In this document: positions 32,344-43,000 of the stretch, piece after piece
Layout: each line of letters begins with the position of its first letter
Position numbering within the stretch: position 1 is the stretch's first letter
From: Amaurobius ferox
Taxonomy: Eukaryota; Arthropoda; Arachnida; Araneae; Amaurobiidae
NCBI GenBank assembly: GCA_951213105.1
Contig: OX578150.1
Span: forward strand, 26,806,107 to 26,870,106
Reading direction: 5' to 3'
DNA: 64,000 nt
Program-made: the position numbers and the translations under genes
The notes under the pieces: model-generated
The model's input: only the letters and a program-made list of their open reading frames with translations
Database searches by the model: none
Told to the model about the DNA's origin: nothing

Positions 32344-32566
32344 TGGAGCCTAATTGATTTTAAACGCAAACAAATATCCAGAAGACTGCGTCCCCTCCAA
32401 TTTTCGAATGAATTTTAGAAAACATTAAGACCTTTAACATTGTTATATAATTAATACGTGATGCTTCTTTAGGGAATGGACACAAACTTTAGACCACTAG
32501 CATGAACTGTCTGTCCTCTAGACATTTTTGTTTTTCTAATGAAATTTTCTCAAATATTACATAAAA

Positions 32567-33330
32567 TAAAAAATCTGATGTGGGCAGCAAATGACTTTCC
32601 CTGCAGACTTATATTCACGTTCTCTTTTTTAATTAAATTTAATTCACTTTCAATTCAATTTTCGTTCTCATTCGATAGCTGGACTTATTTTCAAAGATGG
32701 CGTAGAGAAAATACGAAAAAACTAAAATATCTCGAGAACGGCTAGTCCTAGTATAATGGGGTTGGTCTTATTCTTTTCTTCGTTAAAAATGAAGTATTAA
32801 ACAAGCATTTAATGGATATATTTGAGCATACGTAGTTCTTTAGTTTAGATTTTGGCGATTTTTGATGGCTATTTTGCAAAAAAAGGCAGGTTATTTTTTT
32901 CCGAATCGTACCAAAATCTAATCAGCACCAGGGTGTCCCACAAGTGACTTATCTACCGAATTTTGTGAAATTCGGAGGTCCATTAGTTTTTCAGCTAGAG
33001 TGGATACAAGCTTTTGCGGGCCATTTCGCAAAAAAAAGGCGGGTTCTTTTATCCCGAATCGTACCCAAAACGAATCAGCACCAGATTCGAACACAAGTGA
33101 GCCTATCAAATTTTATGAAATTCAGTCCATTAGTTTTTGAGTTAGACTGGATACAAAATCTGCACAGACAGACAGACAGACAGACATAGACACAGACGTC
33201 ACGCTGAAAATAGTTTTTTCGTATTCTAGAGGTCTCGAAACGTATAGATCCGTCGAAAACTCAAGTTGCGATTTTCGGCATGATTCCAATACTTTCCCTA
33301 TACATTACCATGTATTGCAGGGAAAGTAAA
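32567..33330 (-). mobile_element. Family A element, copy A5, nested in B8
   Basis: Complete on the minus strand, from AAAATCTGATGTGGGCAGCA to the hairpin CTTTCCCTATACATTACC...TGCAGGGAAAGTA. Two core units, a (GACA)n microsatellite at 33167-33186, and the subterminal word ACTTTCCCTGCA matching the inverse of the hairpin arm. The B8 sequence continues on both sides. Confidence 0.78.
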
Positions 33331-33575
33331 AAGGTGGTGAGTATCATCCAGAATGTTCACATTCTATAAGCACTATTATGTGCAACAAATCAGTTAACAT
33401 CATTTTCGTGGATGTAGTTTGTTCCATTCAAGAAAGAAGGCACATTTTGCAATAGTTTTGTATTTTCAATACCAAATACGTTGCTGTGAATTTTGTACAT
33501 CATTATTTTGTTGCAAAAGAAGTAAAATCATCGCATTATGTCGAGAAAGTTACGTGCTGTTCACATTAGATTTTT

Positions 33576-34335
33576 ACTTTCTCATGTGTAGTATTGAGAA
33601 AATATTGTTTACACGAAATTTTTCGATTTCGAGATTTTGATGTCAATATATATTTTAAGATCTCCTGAACACGTTTTGACTATTTTTGGAGTGATGTCCA
33701 TCTGTTTATCCCTCTGTATGTATGTTTGTCTGTATGTCTGTGGTCGATTTTTTGTGTATGCGACAGCGGCCACAAATATTAATGGATTTTTACGAAACTT
33801 TATATCCGCCTGTGTTATCAAAAAATCTTGAACTAGATTAAAAGAAAAATGATTTAAATAAATTAAAGACGAAATCTTTAGATTTTAAAAGTTATTCAAT
33901 AAATATCCTATTGACGTACACATGGATTATATATAGGATGTTTATTAAATGACTTTTAAAATTCTAAAGATTTCATCTTTAATTTATTTAAATCAATTTA
34001 CAATTTTAATGTGTTACCACTCTAAGTAGATAAAAAATTTTTAAATTCGAGCGAAAATTTCGAAATGTATTTGAAATTTTATATATTTTTTAACATGGCA
34101 ACATAAGACAAAATTTAGCATAATCATGAATAAAAGGGTTTATTTAAGGCCCAATTATTAAGAGGCGTTACAGTTTCAACCATCGTTGTGTAAAATAGCC
34201 AAGATACAATTTTTGTGTTCGTGACGTCATTAGCTTCCCTCGGGAGGAAAGTTACCCGCCCCCTGGTGTACGTTGTCGAATATGGTATCAATCCAAAGAA
34301 TTTTTCAGGCTCTTTAAAGTGAAGGATAAAACGCT
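33576..34335 (+). mobile_element. Family C element, copy C2
   Basis: Opens with a hairpin-like ACTTTCTCATGTGTAG...TTGAGAAAAT directly after the end of B8. Then come TTCGATTTCGAGATTTTGATG, CTCCTGAACACGTTTTGAC, a GTATGTATGTTTGTCTGTATG microsatellite and GGTCGATTTTTTGTG, and a 3' part shared with C1 (AACATGGCAACATAAGAC, CTCTTTAAAGTGAAGG). It carries an inverted duplication (33852-33993) that C1 lacks. Confidence 0.72.
33852..33993. repeat. Inverted repeat inside C2
   Basis: Arms 33852-33909 and 33935-33993 are imperfect reverse complements (ATTTAAATAAATTAAAG against CTTTAATTTATTTAAAT at the tips) around about 25 nt. C1 has no equivalent, so it was gained in this copy. Confidence 0.75.
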
Positions 34336-34462
34336 ATACTTGTAATCATTTAGATCCATGATACCGATTTTTCAAAACTTTACCTGTAAAATTAAAAGAA
34401 ATAAAAACTACTAAAAATGGATTCTGGTATAAGAAAGTCGAGTTGGGCCACACGCCACCTAA

Positions 34463-34472
<10 letters not shown>
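34336..34472. other. Unassigned sequence
   Basis: Between C2 and the (TA)n tract. No feature recognised. Confidence 0.35.

Positions 34473-34541
<69 letters not shown>
34473..34541. repeat. (TA)n microsatellite
   Basis: About 34 TA units. It borders the terminal block R of the Penelope-like pair. Confidence 0.95.
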
Positions 34542-34545
<4 letters not shown>

Positions 34546-34548
34546 TAT

Positions 34549-34692
34549 AAATTGAAAGATTTTAATCGAAAATTACGCATAAACTACTGTATGTACAAAA
34601 AAACCCATCACTAGCATATCTATTACAAATGAGTAACTATAGACCAAGACTAAGGATAAAGATAGAAGGTAACATATCACTACAATGGTAAA
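34549..34692 (-). repeat. Block R, downstream of RT copy 1
   Basis: Shares TTTTAATCGAAA, GCATAAAC, AAAAAAACCCATC.CTAGCATA, AGTAACTATAG.CCAAGACTA and AGGATAAA.A.AGAAGGTAAC with 51133-51262. There the block lies upstream of RT copy 2. One repeat at each outer edge of a two-gene array is what a tandem terminal-repeat retroelement would leave. Confidence 0.7.
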
Positions 34693-34829
34693 GGGGGATG
34701 AAAAGAATATTAGGACACAAAATTCACAAGTAAAAGTATATAAATATAAATAAAAATAAAAATAAAACACGGCAAAAATGAGAAAAGGCAATAATAATTA
34801 GCTCAAGATAAAAGATTAAGACATAGAGA

Positions 34830-35340
34830 ACAATCAATTGAAACTACACAAAAATGGCGGTTAGTTCGAAATTGCATTCTCATCAGGACAGCCATACAAT
34901 TCGAATTAAAACCGATAGAATAGCCAGTTTCTGACAATGGCGATAGTAGTTAACTATAGACACCATTGGAAGTGTCTACTGGCTAGTGGAAGGAGAAAAA
35001 TAAATCAATTGAATTACAAATCAGAAAAATAATACTTCCTCGAACAGAAATATGAACTCACAAGCATTGCCACCGCGTGTAAGTTGAACAAAGACTGAGC
35101 ATTTCACCTCACTTCGTCAATGCGAGTGGGCACCGGAATGAATACATTTGAACGATACATAATATGTATGGAGACTTTCAAAAATTGTAATCAGTATAGG
35201 ACTCAGGAAAAGTGGAAAACAGTCATTCGAAAATAGTAAACAATATTAGACTCAGGCCAAGTGGTAAGTTAGGTGATAAGAATGGGTGAATTCTCAAAAT
35301 TGAATGATCCAATCAAAGATAAATAATGCATGTGTAAAAT
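34830..35340 (-). repeat. Putative pLTR-like region downstream of RT copy 1
   Basis: Contains a hammerhead-ribozyme-like core on the minus strand at 34864-34886 (CTGATGAG, a short stem, CGAA). About 240 bp away is a CACCGGAATGAA word (35131). The order matches, with strong divergence, the region 37225-37860 upstream of copy 1. Penelope-like elements are known to have such terminal repeats with hammerheads, so the assignment is reasonable but not proven. Confidence 0.4.
34864..34886 (-). ncRNA. Hammerhead-ribozyme-like core (degenerate)
   Basis: The minus strand reads CTGATGA, then GAATGCAATTTC, which can form a small stem II with a GCAA loop, then GAAC. The canonical hammerhead has CUGANGA-stem-GAAA, so position 15.1 is changed here. 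Stems I and III were not established. It is a candidate only. Confidence 0.3.
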
Positions 35341-35342
35341 GA

Positions 35343-37093
35343 TTACGCGGTATATTTGAAATTATTAATAATATTATTTACAAATACTTCCGGATATTGG
35401 TAATTTTGACAAATGCGCTTAAGACTATTGATGTGGAGAAAGTGAAACCGAGGATCAGAAAGTCGATGTATTCGAAATAGCTGGTTTAAAATGATGTTTT
35501 TAAACAATTGAATAGAATTACAAGATTGATATGATAGCAGCTTTATGATAGTGAAGTTGTAAGAATCTTTTTTGTGATATAGATTGGTGATTACATGATT
35601 ATTGAGGGTATTTAAATTTAGGTCTAAAAAATTTACAGTTTGACTAACGCTAGGCTCATTAGGAATTAATTCTAGGTTAGATGGGTAAAAATCAATATTA
35701 ATTGGATAGGAATCATCAATGATAATACAAATTAAGCCGTTAACATATCTATATATAATATATGAATTAGAGTTAAAATGACATTCATAATAATAAAGAT
35801 ATAAGTTAGCGAGTATACTACTACTACAGTCACCTTGTGGTACACCAGATGTTTGTATATAAATGTTATCACCTTGGATAGTATAATTGTTGTATAACAC
35901 AAAGTGTAAGAGCATAGGAAAGTTTTTGACATTAAATGCAACATTATTGGCAGATAGATAGTCTTGATAAAGACAGATAATAACTTTATATAAATCTTTA
36001 ATGACAATATTATTAAATAGGTCTTTAAAATCAAAGGTATGGAAACCAAGAATTTGTGGAAGCTTGCTAAGGTGATTTACTAAATCAAAACTATTGTTCA
36101 AAATGAAATATCCTGAATTCCTAAATTTAAGAGATTCATTAATTCTATTTAAACAGTTAAGCAAGTACTTACTAGCTGTAGTGGTAAAGGTATTATGTCC
36201 ACAAGTGACTGTTCTAAAACTGAGAGGTGATTTATGGAATTTGGGAACCAAAGTAACATAAGGAAATTTAAAAAACTTACAATTATATTTAATTGTGTAT
36301 ATAATTTTAGCATTTTAGTTTTGATTTTGATAGACTGATTATTAATGGGTTTAAAAGTTTGATTATTTTTTAAGTAATTTTTTAACAGAGAAACATAATA
36401 TTTTTTACAAATGATGGCATAATTATTAGAAGCTTTATCTACATAAGTTATGACAAAATGTTGCTGTAGTTCTTTAATAGCAGATAGGAGTTGTTTATAA
36501 GGATACCTAGGTTTCGTTAATTTAATGTTTATATATAAATATAATATATAACATTTTTAAGTAGATGTAAGGTAGTATACTTCCATAGAATGCTTCAATT
36601 GGAATGGAATGTGAACAAGCAAGTTGATATATGAATTTATCAAAATCAAATGATATAGACTGAAGAAGTTGTTGAGGGTGATGGCAGAATGAAATGCGAA
36701 ATTTAGACCCTTTATTCTTAATATCCCTCTAAGTATATCATCCTGAACTATACTGAGATCCCCAGTAATAATGTGTCCATGAGAGGAGTTGACATAAGGG
36801 GTAAGATTTTTATTGTTGCATACACATGATGTAAGGTCATCGGAGTATAATGTCCTGGAAACTTCATTGTAATTGTAAATAGTTCTATCAATTGGTAAAT
36901 TATATTTGAATGATTTTTGTATTTTGATTTCTTTTATGGGTAACAAGTGCTGATGTTTTGCAAATAAATTATTGAAGTTAAGAGAATTAAGAATAGGGTG
37001 TTTAAAAGAAATTACACAGTAAGCTATTTTAGTATGTGGATTTGGTGAATGGAGAAGGTGGTAATTTAAGAAATTTGTACGTGAAAGAAGCAA
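35343..37093 (-). pseudogene. Penelope-like reverse transcriptase, copy 1 (broken)
   Basis: Three pieces in different frames. The N-terminal piece, 36557-37093, contains SHGHIITGDLSI near its end. A middle piece around 36290-36480 carries the VDKAS motif, comparable to the DKG-type motif of Penelope-like RTs. The C-terminal piece, 35343-36251, has KFHKSP (residues 4-9), FDFKDLFNNI (73-82) and GVPQGDCSSSILANL (136-150). The catalytic YxDD is replaced by YVNG (169-172). Frameshifts plus loss of both catalytic aspartates at this site make it inactive. No GIY-YIG endonuclease is visible. Penelope-like is my best family call, but another non-LTR/non-Gypsy RT lineage is possible. Confidence 0.65.
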
Positions 37094-37099
37094 ATCATA

Positions 37100-37224
37100 A
37101 AATAAATGTTTAAAATGCTCATGAGTTAATTTTAATTTAAAAAAATATATATATATATATATATTTGAAATATGTAATAATAAGAATTTTGTAAAAATAA
37201 ATAAAAAAAATATATATATAAATA
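37100..37224. repeat. AT-rich, (TA)n-containing spacer
   Basis: Short TA runs at 37146-37162 and 37212-37221. Nothing else. Confidence 0.5.
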
Positions 37225-37860
37225 CAATTCAAGTAATAATAACATCACCATAGAAGCAAATTCACGGCCATAATGCCGATAAGAGAAAAGAACAGCACCG
37301 TCCAAATTCGATGATTAATCAGAATTAAATTCATCTTCAGGTCTGAGTATGTAATTCTAATTAACCCAAACAAATGCATGTTTCAGATTAAGCAATAGTA
37401 CATTACTATAAATGCTTAAACTCAGACTACAGGCAACAAAAAATGAAAAAATGAAAATAGGATACAATAAGAAAATTTGTATTACCATGCGGCATGAACC
37501 CTTCTACTTCCACCACGTGTATACACGATCAACCTCAACAGCTTAATCTAGAAGCACCGGAATGAACAAGTCGAAATTCTACCAGGGAGGCAGTACGAAA
37601 GTTCACGGTAATACTCCCAGACCCGTCCAGTGAGTCTAAGCTGGAGACTGGACAAGCAATTCAGAATATAACTTCCCAAATATGCAATCCTGAATATGAA
37701 TATGAATCAAAGATGAAAATTCTTACTAAACAAGTAATTCATAGGAAAACTGGATAAACGAGAATGCCACTATACACCATTATAAGGGCGCTCAAATCGT
37801 AGTTTCAATACTGACAAAAGTTACATTTTTTTGCGAAAATAAAATTCAAAACATTAATGT
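37225..37860 (-). repeat. Putative pLTR-like region between the two RT copies, split by the Gypsy element
   Basis: On the minus strand it contains CTGAAGATGA...TCATCGAA (37304-37340) and a CACCGGAATGAA word at 37554, in the same order as 34830-35340. Its continuation toward RT copy 2 is 49458-49594, beyond the Gypsy insertion. It would be the shared terminal repeat of a head-to-tail element pair. Confidence 0.4.
37304..37340 (-). ncRNA. Second hammerhead-like motif (weak)
   Basis: The minus strand reads CTGAAGATGA, then a strong hairpin (TTAAT / ATTAA with a TCTG loop inside GATGA / TCATC), then CGAATTT. It recalls CUGANGA-stem II-GAA, but the stem uses core bases and GAAA is not intact. It may simply be a stable hairpin. 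Confidence 0.2.
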
Positions 37861-39059
37861 TGTCATGTCGCAATTCTGCGCCATGAGCCTTTTTGTATTT
37901 TCTGCGAGAGAAACATCCTTCTCTCCGTTCGTGCCAGTACAGTGTTTTTACTAACACTTGTTTCCATTGAAATTACATTAAAAAGCGCATTTCGTCGAGA
38001 AAGCGTTGGATTGTCTAGACTTAGTGTCGGGCCGTGGAGCGTGACGTATTGGATGTGAAGTTGCTATGTGAGCGCGCCGTCCAATCAGGAAGAGGCGCAT
38101 TTTTGCGAAAGAGAACTTGCGTGGGCTCAGAGGACCCATTTTTCGCGCTCTTGGTGCTGGAACATTTCGACTGAAAGGTCGCATCGAAAGTTTTGTCTAA
38201 TTTTTAGACAAAAGGCTTTGGCCAAAATGGCTTGCCGTTCATCTGGAGCTGAAGAAGAGGAGCCTGGAACCTTTCATTAATTATCCTGATGCAAATCTAT
38301 TCTAAATTATATTTTTTTCCATTCCAGGAACATTCCGATGACGACTCTGGAAATTGAGAGCGTAGAATGACGGTTTTGTTCAATTCGAGGCATTGTATAC
38401 GGAAGTTCGGGTTCTAAAGATTTTGGAATCTACGTTGGTTTCGCCCTGTGAACTTTTTGAATTACCAGCTAAAAACCCGTGATATTTTGATGCGAAACGG
38501 AGCTCCAAAAATTTGTTAATCTTGTATCAAGGTAAATTTTCTTTTTCCGGAAACAATGTTTCCGAAATGGCACTGGCATGATGAAATTAAATTTAATAAC
38601 AAAAATGGCTCATATTAAAATATTTAAAGTTAAATTTGGAAAGATTTAAGATCGTATGATTATAAATACATGGAATACTTGTTATGCAACATATATATTT
38701 TTACCAGAGCACTGTTAAATGTGTCTAATAAGTGAAGCTCTGAAGTTTTATTTATAATTGAAAGTTAAAATGCAAATGTTGAATTCTTTGAAAAATCTAA
38801 AAATAAATCAATATTTAAGTTTGTGTTAAAATGAGCCTGTTTATTTGTGTCTGCATATTTTACTTTACTCATTGTACATCATTTAGGATTAATTCTCCTA
38901 AACTGGGAACTCCTTTAAATCTTGAACCTGGTGTTATTGCTGATACATTTTTGATGGTAAACATGCTAAATTTATGTCTCTTGGGCATTTTGAAATTAAG
39001 TTCACAAGTTGTGGGTGGTGGAGTCAGTAGGTGCTGTTTGTACTGACCCAGCTCCCACA
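37861..39059 (+). repeat. 5' LTR, 1199 bp
   Basis: Starts TGTCATGTCGCAATTCTGCG and ends CAGCTCCCACA, i.e. the usual TG...CA borders. Equal in length and, as far as I compared, in sequence to 48259-49457. A TATAAATAC box lies near 38661 and an AATAAA at 38810. The boundaries of U3, R and U5 were not determined. Small open frames inside are identical in both LTRs only because the LTRs are copies. Confidence 0.95.
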
Positions 39060-39062
39060 AAT

Positions 39063-39080
39063 TGGTGCCGTATCCCTTCC
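39063..39080 (+). promoter_or_regulatory. Primer-binding site of the Gypsy element
   Basis: TGGTGCCGTATCCCTTCC starts 3 nt after the 5' LTR. Its first nine bases, TGGTGCCGT, are complementary to the 3' end expected for a tRNA-His (ACGGCACCA). The following bases fit less well, so the primer identity is tentative. Confidence 0.6.
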
Positions 39081-40029
39081 CAGAGTATTACAGTGAGTGA
39101 AGTATAAATTTATGAAAAAGTGCAAATTTTTTTTATTGTGATTATATATTGCAGTAATAACATGTCGAAGTAAGTGGAAAATTATTTTGTGGTGCAAAAT
39201 ATTTGAGTTTAATGGGCATGAAAATTTTTGTTTATGTGTCATAAAGTTGAAAGTGCAAAAAGCACAGAAGCCCATATGCACCTGATTATATGTGTAATTG
39301 AAAAATATTTGTTGCATATATTTCTCAAATTCATATGTCATACACACAAAATTTTATGTGGAAAAAGTAAATTTAAAAATTTCAAGAACACATACATTAA
39401 CTTAAGTGCACACATATTGGTCTCTTGTTGCTGTGCTAATGCAAATATATTAAAAAGAAAAGGAAAAATTTTTTTTTCTTTGACATGTTTCACATACAAT
39501 TGGTTGCTCACCTATGTTGACAGAGGTGATTAGTCGTCCAACACTAACTTGACTCGACACTGTATTATCAATACAAGCTTGAGTTGACAGATTCACATAC
39601 ACTGATTGTATATCAGAATTACTGGCATTTATCACATACAAATATCATAATCAGTGGCCACAGTCATCAGTGTTTTGGGCTTACTGATAGTTATAAAAAT
39701 CAGAGTTGTTGGCACATTCACATACAATATTGTTGTTTTTCCTACTATTACTTGGCTGGACACTGCATTATCACACAGAATTCAGTGGGTGTTTTCTGAC
39801 ATTATCTTCACATACAAATTATTTTGCTGGTTGCAAAAGTGCTGGCAACTTCACAAATATTGTGTTTCTGACTTGCTCTTCACAAGAACTGTGTTACTCA
39901 ATGGATCAAGTCAGATTCTCTTGTTGATCACATATTGGTGAAAGTGAAATCATTTTTCCACAATAAACTGTGTTTCGTGATAAATTTGAATCTATTTGGT
40001 GAAAAACCTTGTGAAAAAAAAAAAAAGAA
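39081..40029 (+). other. Untranslated leader of the Gypsy element
   Basis: No long ORF in sense. The octamer CACATACA occurs at 39491, 39594, 39633, 39719 and 39809, each preceded by a T or AT. GACTCGACACTGTATTATCA near 39550 is echoed by GGCTGGACACTGCATTATCA near 39750. A poly-A run ends just before the ATG at 40030. A repeated leader motif could serve RNA packaging or regulation, but that is a guess. Confidence 0.6.
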
Positions 40030-43000
40030 ATGCCTAAATCTAGAAATACGAGAGCAAGCAGGAGTAGTGACTCCTCTACACAACCTGGTTCACGAAACCG
40101 TGTGCCTTCGGTGTCTCCGCCACGACTTTCTCCAAATTCTGGCAGATCAGCTTCCGCTGTCAGAGACTCTAACAAAGTGAAGGTCGGAATTGGATCACAG
40201 TTCCTTGGATCCATTCCAAGTTTTGCTGGCAATGCAAATGAATCTTTTCACGAATTTTTGGAGAAATTTCTTCTGGTTGCTGAACATGCCGAGTGGTCTA
40301 ATAAAGACAGAATTTTCGTTCTGAAGTTGAAATTATCTGGTCGTGCAGAAAGACTGATAAAATCCATCCCGAAACTAAACCAAAGCACGAATTTTTCAGA
40401 ATTAGTGAATACACTCAAGGACAATTTTATGAAAAAAGAAAATATTGCCAAAAATGTCGCTTCCCTGGTAAACTGTAAACAAATGACAGGGGAAAGTGTT
40501 CGTGATTATGCAAATCGAATAGAGGCTGAATCGTATGTTGCCTTTCCGCAAGATGTTGTGTCTGATAATGAAGATTCCTTGAGAACTGCTATTTTGCTCA
40601 ACTCTTTTAAAAAGGGGTTAAAAAGCCTTTTTGGAAAAGCCGTCTTATCTGCAAATCCACAGTCATTTGAAGCTGCGAAAGAAATAGCCATTCTGGAAGA
40701 AGAAGTACAGAATGAAGAGCTGGAAGAAATGACAGAGGACATAAATACAGTGAGAATTGAAAAAGACACTAAACAGGAAATTGAAGAGTTGAAGAATGAA
40801 TTAAATTTAAAGAAGAAAGAATTTGAGAAATTAAGAAGAAAATTTAGTGAAAATTCAGAGAAAAGGAAGAAAAGACTGAATGAAATAAGAGAAGATCTGG
40901 AAAAGAGCAATTCCAGTTTTGAAGATTCCTTCATGGATACGCCCTCTACAAGCAGATACAATGAAAATGAATTGGAAGAGGAAGATTGGGAAGATATTCC
41001 AGTAAAGAAGAAACATAAACCATCAACATCTTTCAGAACTTCTACACCATCCAAAAGATCTGAAAGTAGAAACCGTTTCAGTCAAAGAAGAATTCCAGTT
41101 GCCTCACAGGAAGAAGAGTGGTACGTTAAAAGTCCATATCAAAATTATTCTCCAAGAAAAAATTCCTTATTCTTTAGAAGACCTTTTCGTAACAGTTCAT
41201 ATAGAAATTCAATTTTCCACAGAAGATATTTTTCAAATTTTAGAAATTCCTTTGATAATTATAAATCACAAAACTTCAATAATTTTGGATATAGAAGAAA
41301 TAACAGATACTTTAATAGTAGATTTGGTAATAGAAGACAATTCGGAAGACAGAATTTCAGAAGACAAAATTTTCAATCTCCATTAGTTAATAGACGAAAT
41401 TCTGAAGTTAGTTACATGACTGAAAGCGAGACTCCTTGCCAAAACAATTTTCCTATTATTCAGGTTTTTGTTGAAGATGTCACACTAAATGCCTTAATCG
41501 ACACTGGAAGTTCTATAAACATTATCTATAGTGATGCTTTACACAAAATCAATCCGAGAAAAGTACAATTAAAGCATACATCCACTATTCTGAGAGGAAT
41601 TGGAAGTCAAAATATTTTAGTTGAGAGAAAAGCTTCTTTTCCCATGATCATTGGAAATGAAAGAGATGTGATTGAATGCTGCATTTTAAATACACCTGCC
41701 CCAGGAAGGTACAACATGATTTTAGGAAGTACATTTTTACATGAGAAACAAGTGACAATTACTTATAGACATAAACGTGTGAATTTTTTGTACTGTAGTA
41801 TTCCCTTTACTGAATTTACCGAATCACAAAGCTTTACTGTGATTTCTGATTATGTACAATTTAAACCAGACGAGAGTTATGCAATAAGCCATGATTTTGA
41901 CAGAAGAAATTACAATTTTACAAATGATGTAGATTATAGATTCAAAGACACAAATTTTTCAAGAAATTATGAAAATAGATGTAATAATGGATATTTATTT
42001 GAACAAAACAATTTTCACAATGAATTTAGAGACGTTGATTTTAGAGATTTTGATGCAAATGGAAATGAAAGGTCAAATTATGAATGTGAAAATGATTTAT
42101 ATGAAAGACAGATGAATGACAATGTATATACAGACAGATTTTTGACAAAAGACAATACCAGTAACAATGAAATATCTCAGACAGATTGTGATAAACATGA
42201 TGAAGGAAGTTCACAACAAAATCAGGCAATAGGGATTGCCAAAGCTTTCAACAAATGTGTTCTAAAACCATTTTCGGAAACTTTTATTAAATTAAAAAGA
42301 AATTACAAAATTGAAAAAGACACGACAATTTTGCTTGAACCTATCAATAATAAAGAATTTTCTGCAAACAAAATTTTTGTAGCCAGAAGTATCCACAAAA
42401 TTCCTGAAAATGACTTTTTGTATGCTAAAGTTGCAAACCCATCTGAAAAAATTGTTTACATTAACAAAGGAATGAAATTGGGAACTTTTGAAAACATCCA
42501 TGAATCTGATATTGACATAAATAATAGAGTTGACATTGAAAACTGTATTGAAGAAAATGAAACATTTGATGCATGGGGAGGAGATTTTGATCTTAAACAT
42601 ATGAACTATGCACAAAAATCTTTGCTTTTAAAATTACTAAGTAAATATAAACATGTTTTTGCTAAAAATATGAAAGAATTGTCTGGATGCGACACTATTT
42701 TGCACGAAATTAATCTTGAATCTAACATACCTGTTAGACAGAAGCCATACCGCATTCCACACAATTTACAGAAAGAACTTTCACGCCAGGTAAACGAACT
42801 CCTTGATGCAAAAATCATTCAGCGCAGTACATCACCTTACAATACTCCAGTGCTTTTTGTTAAGAAACCTGATGGAAGTTACCGTTTGGTAGCGGATTTT
42901 CGAAAGCTCAATAAGATCACTATTGTTGAGAACTTTCCGATTCCAAATATATCGGAATTAATCGATAACTTGTCTGGAGCCTTGTATTTTTCTACCCTGG

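Larger units (their letters stand above)
31989..33578 (+). mobile_element. Diverged family B element, copy B8, split by A5
   Basis: The left part (31989-32566) has a hairpin (TTTCCTACATGC...TACGTAGGGAAAG), a TG microsatellite (32113-32150) and B-type blocks. The right part (33331-33578) continues with the GTTAACATCATTTTCGTGG and TTGTTCCATTCAAGAAAG blocks and finishes with AGAAAGTTACGTGCTGTTCA and CATTAGATTT. A5 lies between. The copy also contains the 51-bp-arm inverted duplication at 32215-32343. Confidence 0.68.

Noticed and set aside
34473..34541. (TA)n tract as an origin or regulatory element
   Set aside because: Plain microsatellite at the border of a retroelement; nothing indicates function.
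37978..39060. Small ORFs inside the LTRs as genes
   Set aside because: They appear identically in both LTRs because the LTRs are copies; they are short, on both strands and without motifs.
40506..41054. 182-codon minus-strand frame opposite gag
   Set aside because: Shadow of the Ser/Glu/Lys-rich coding strand, giving an S/F/L-rich antisense translation with no motif.
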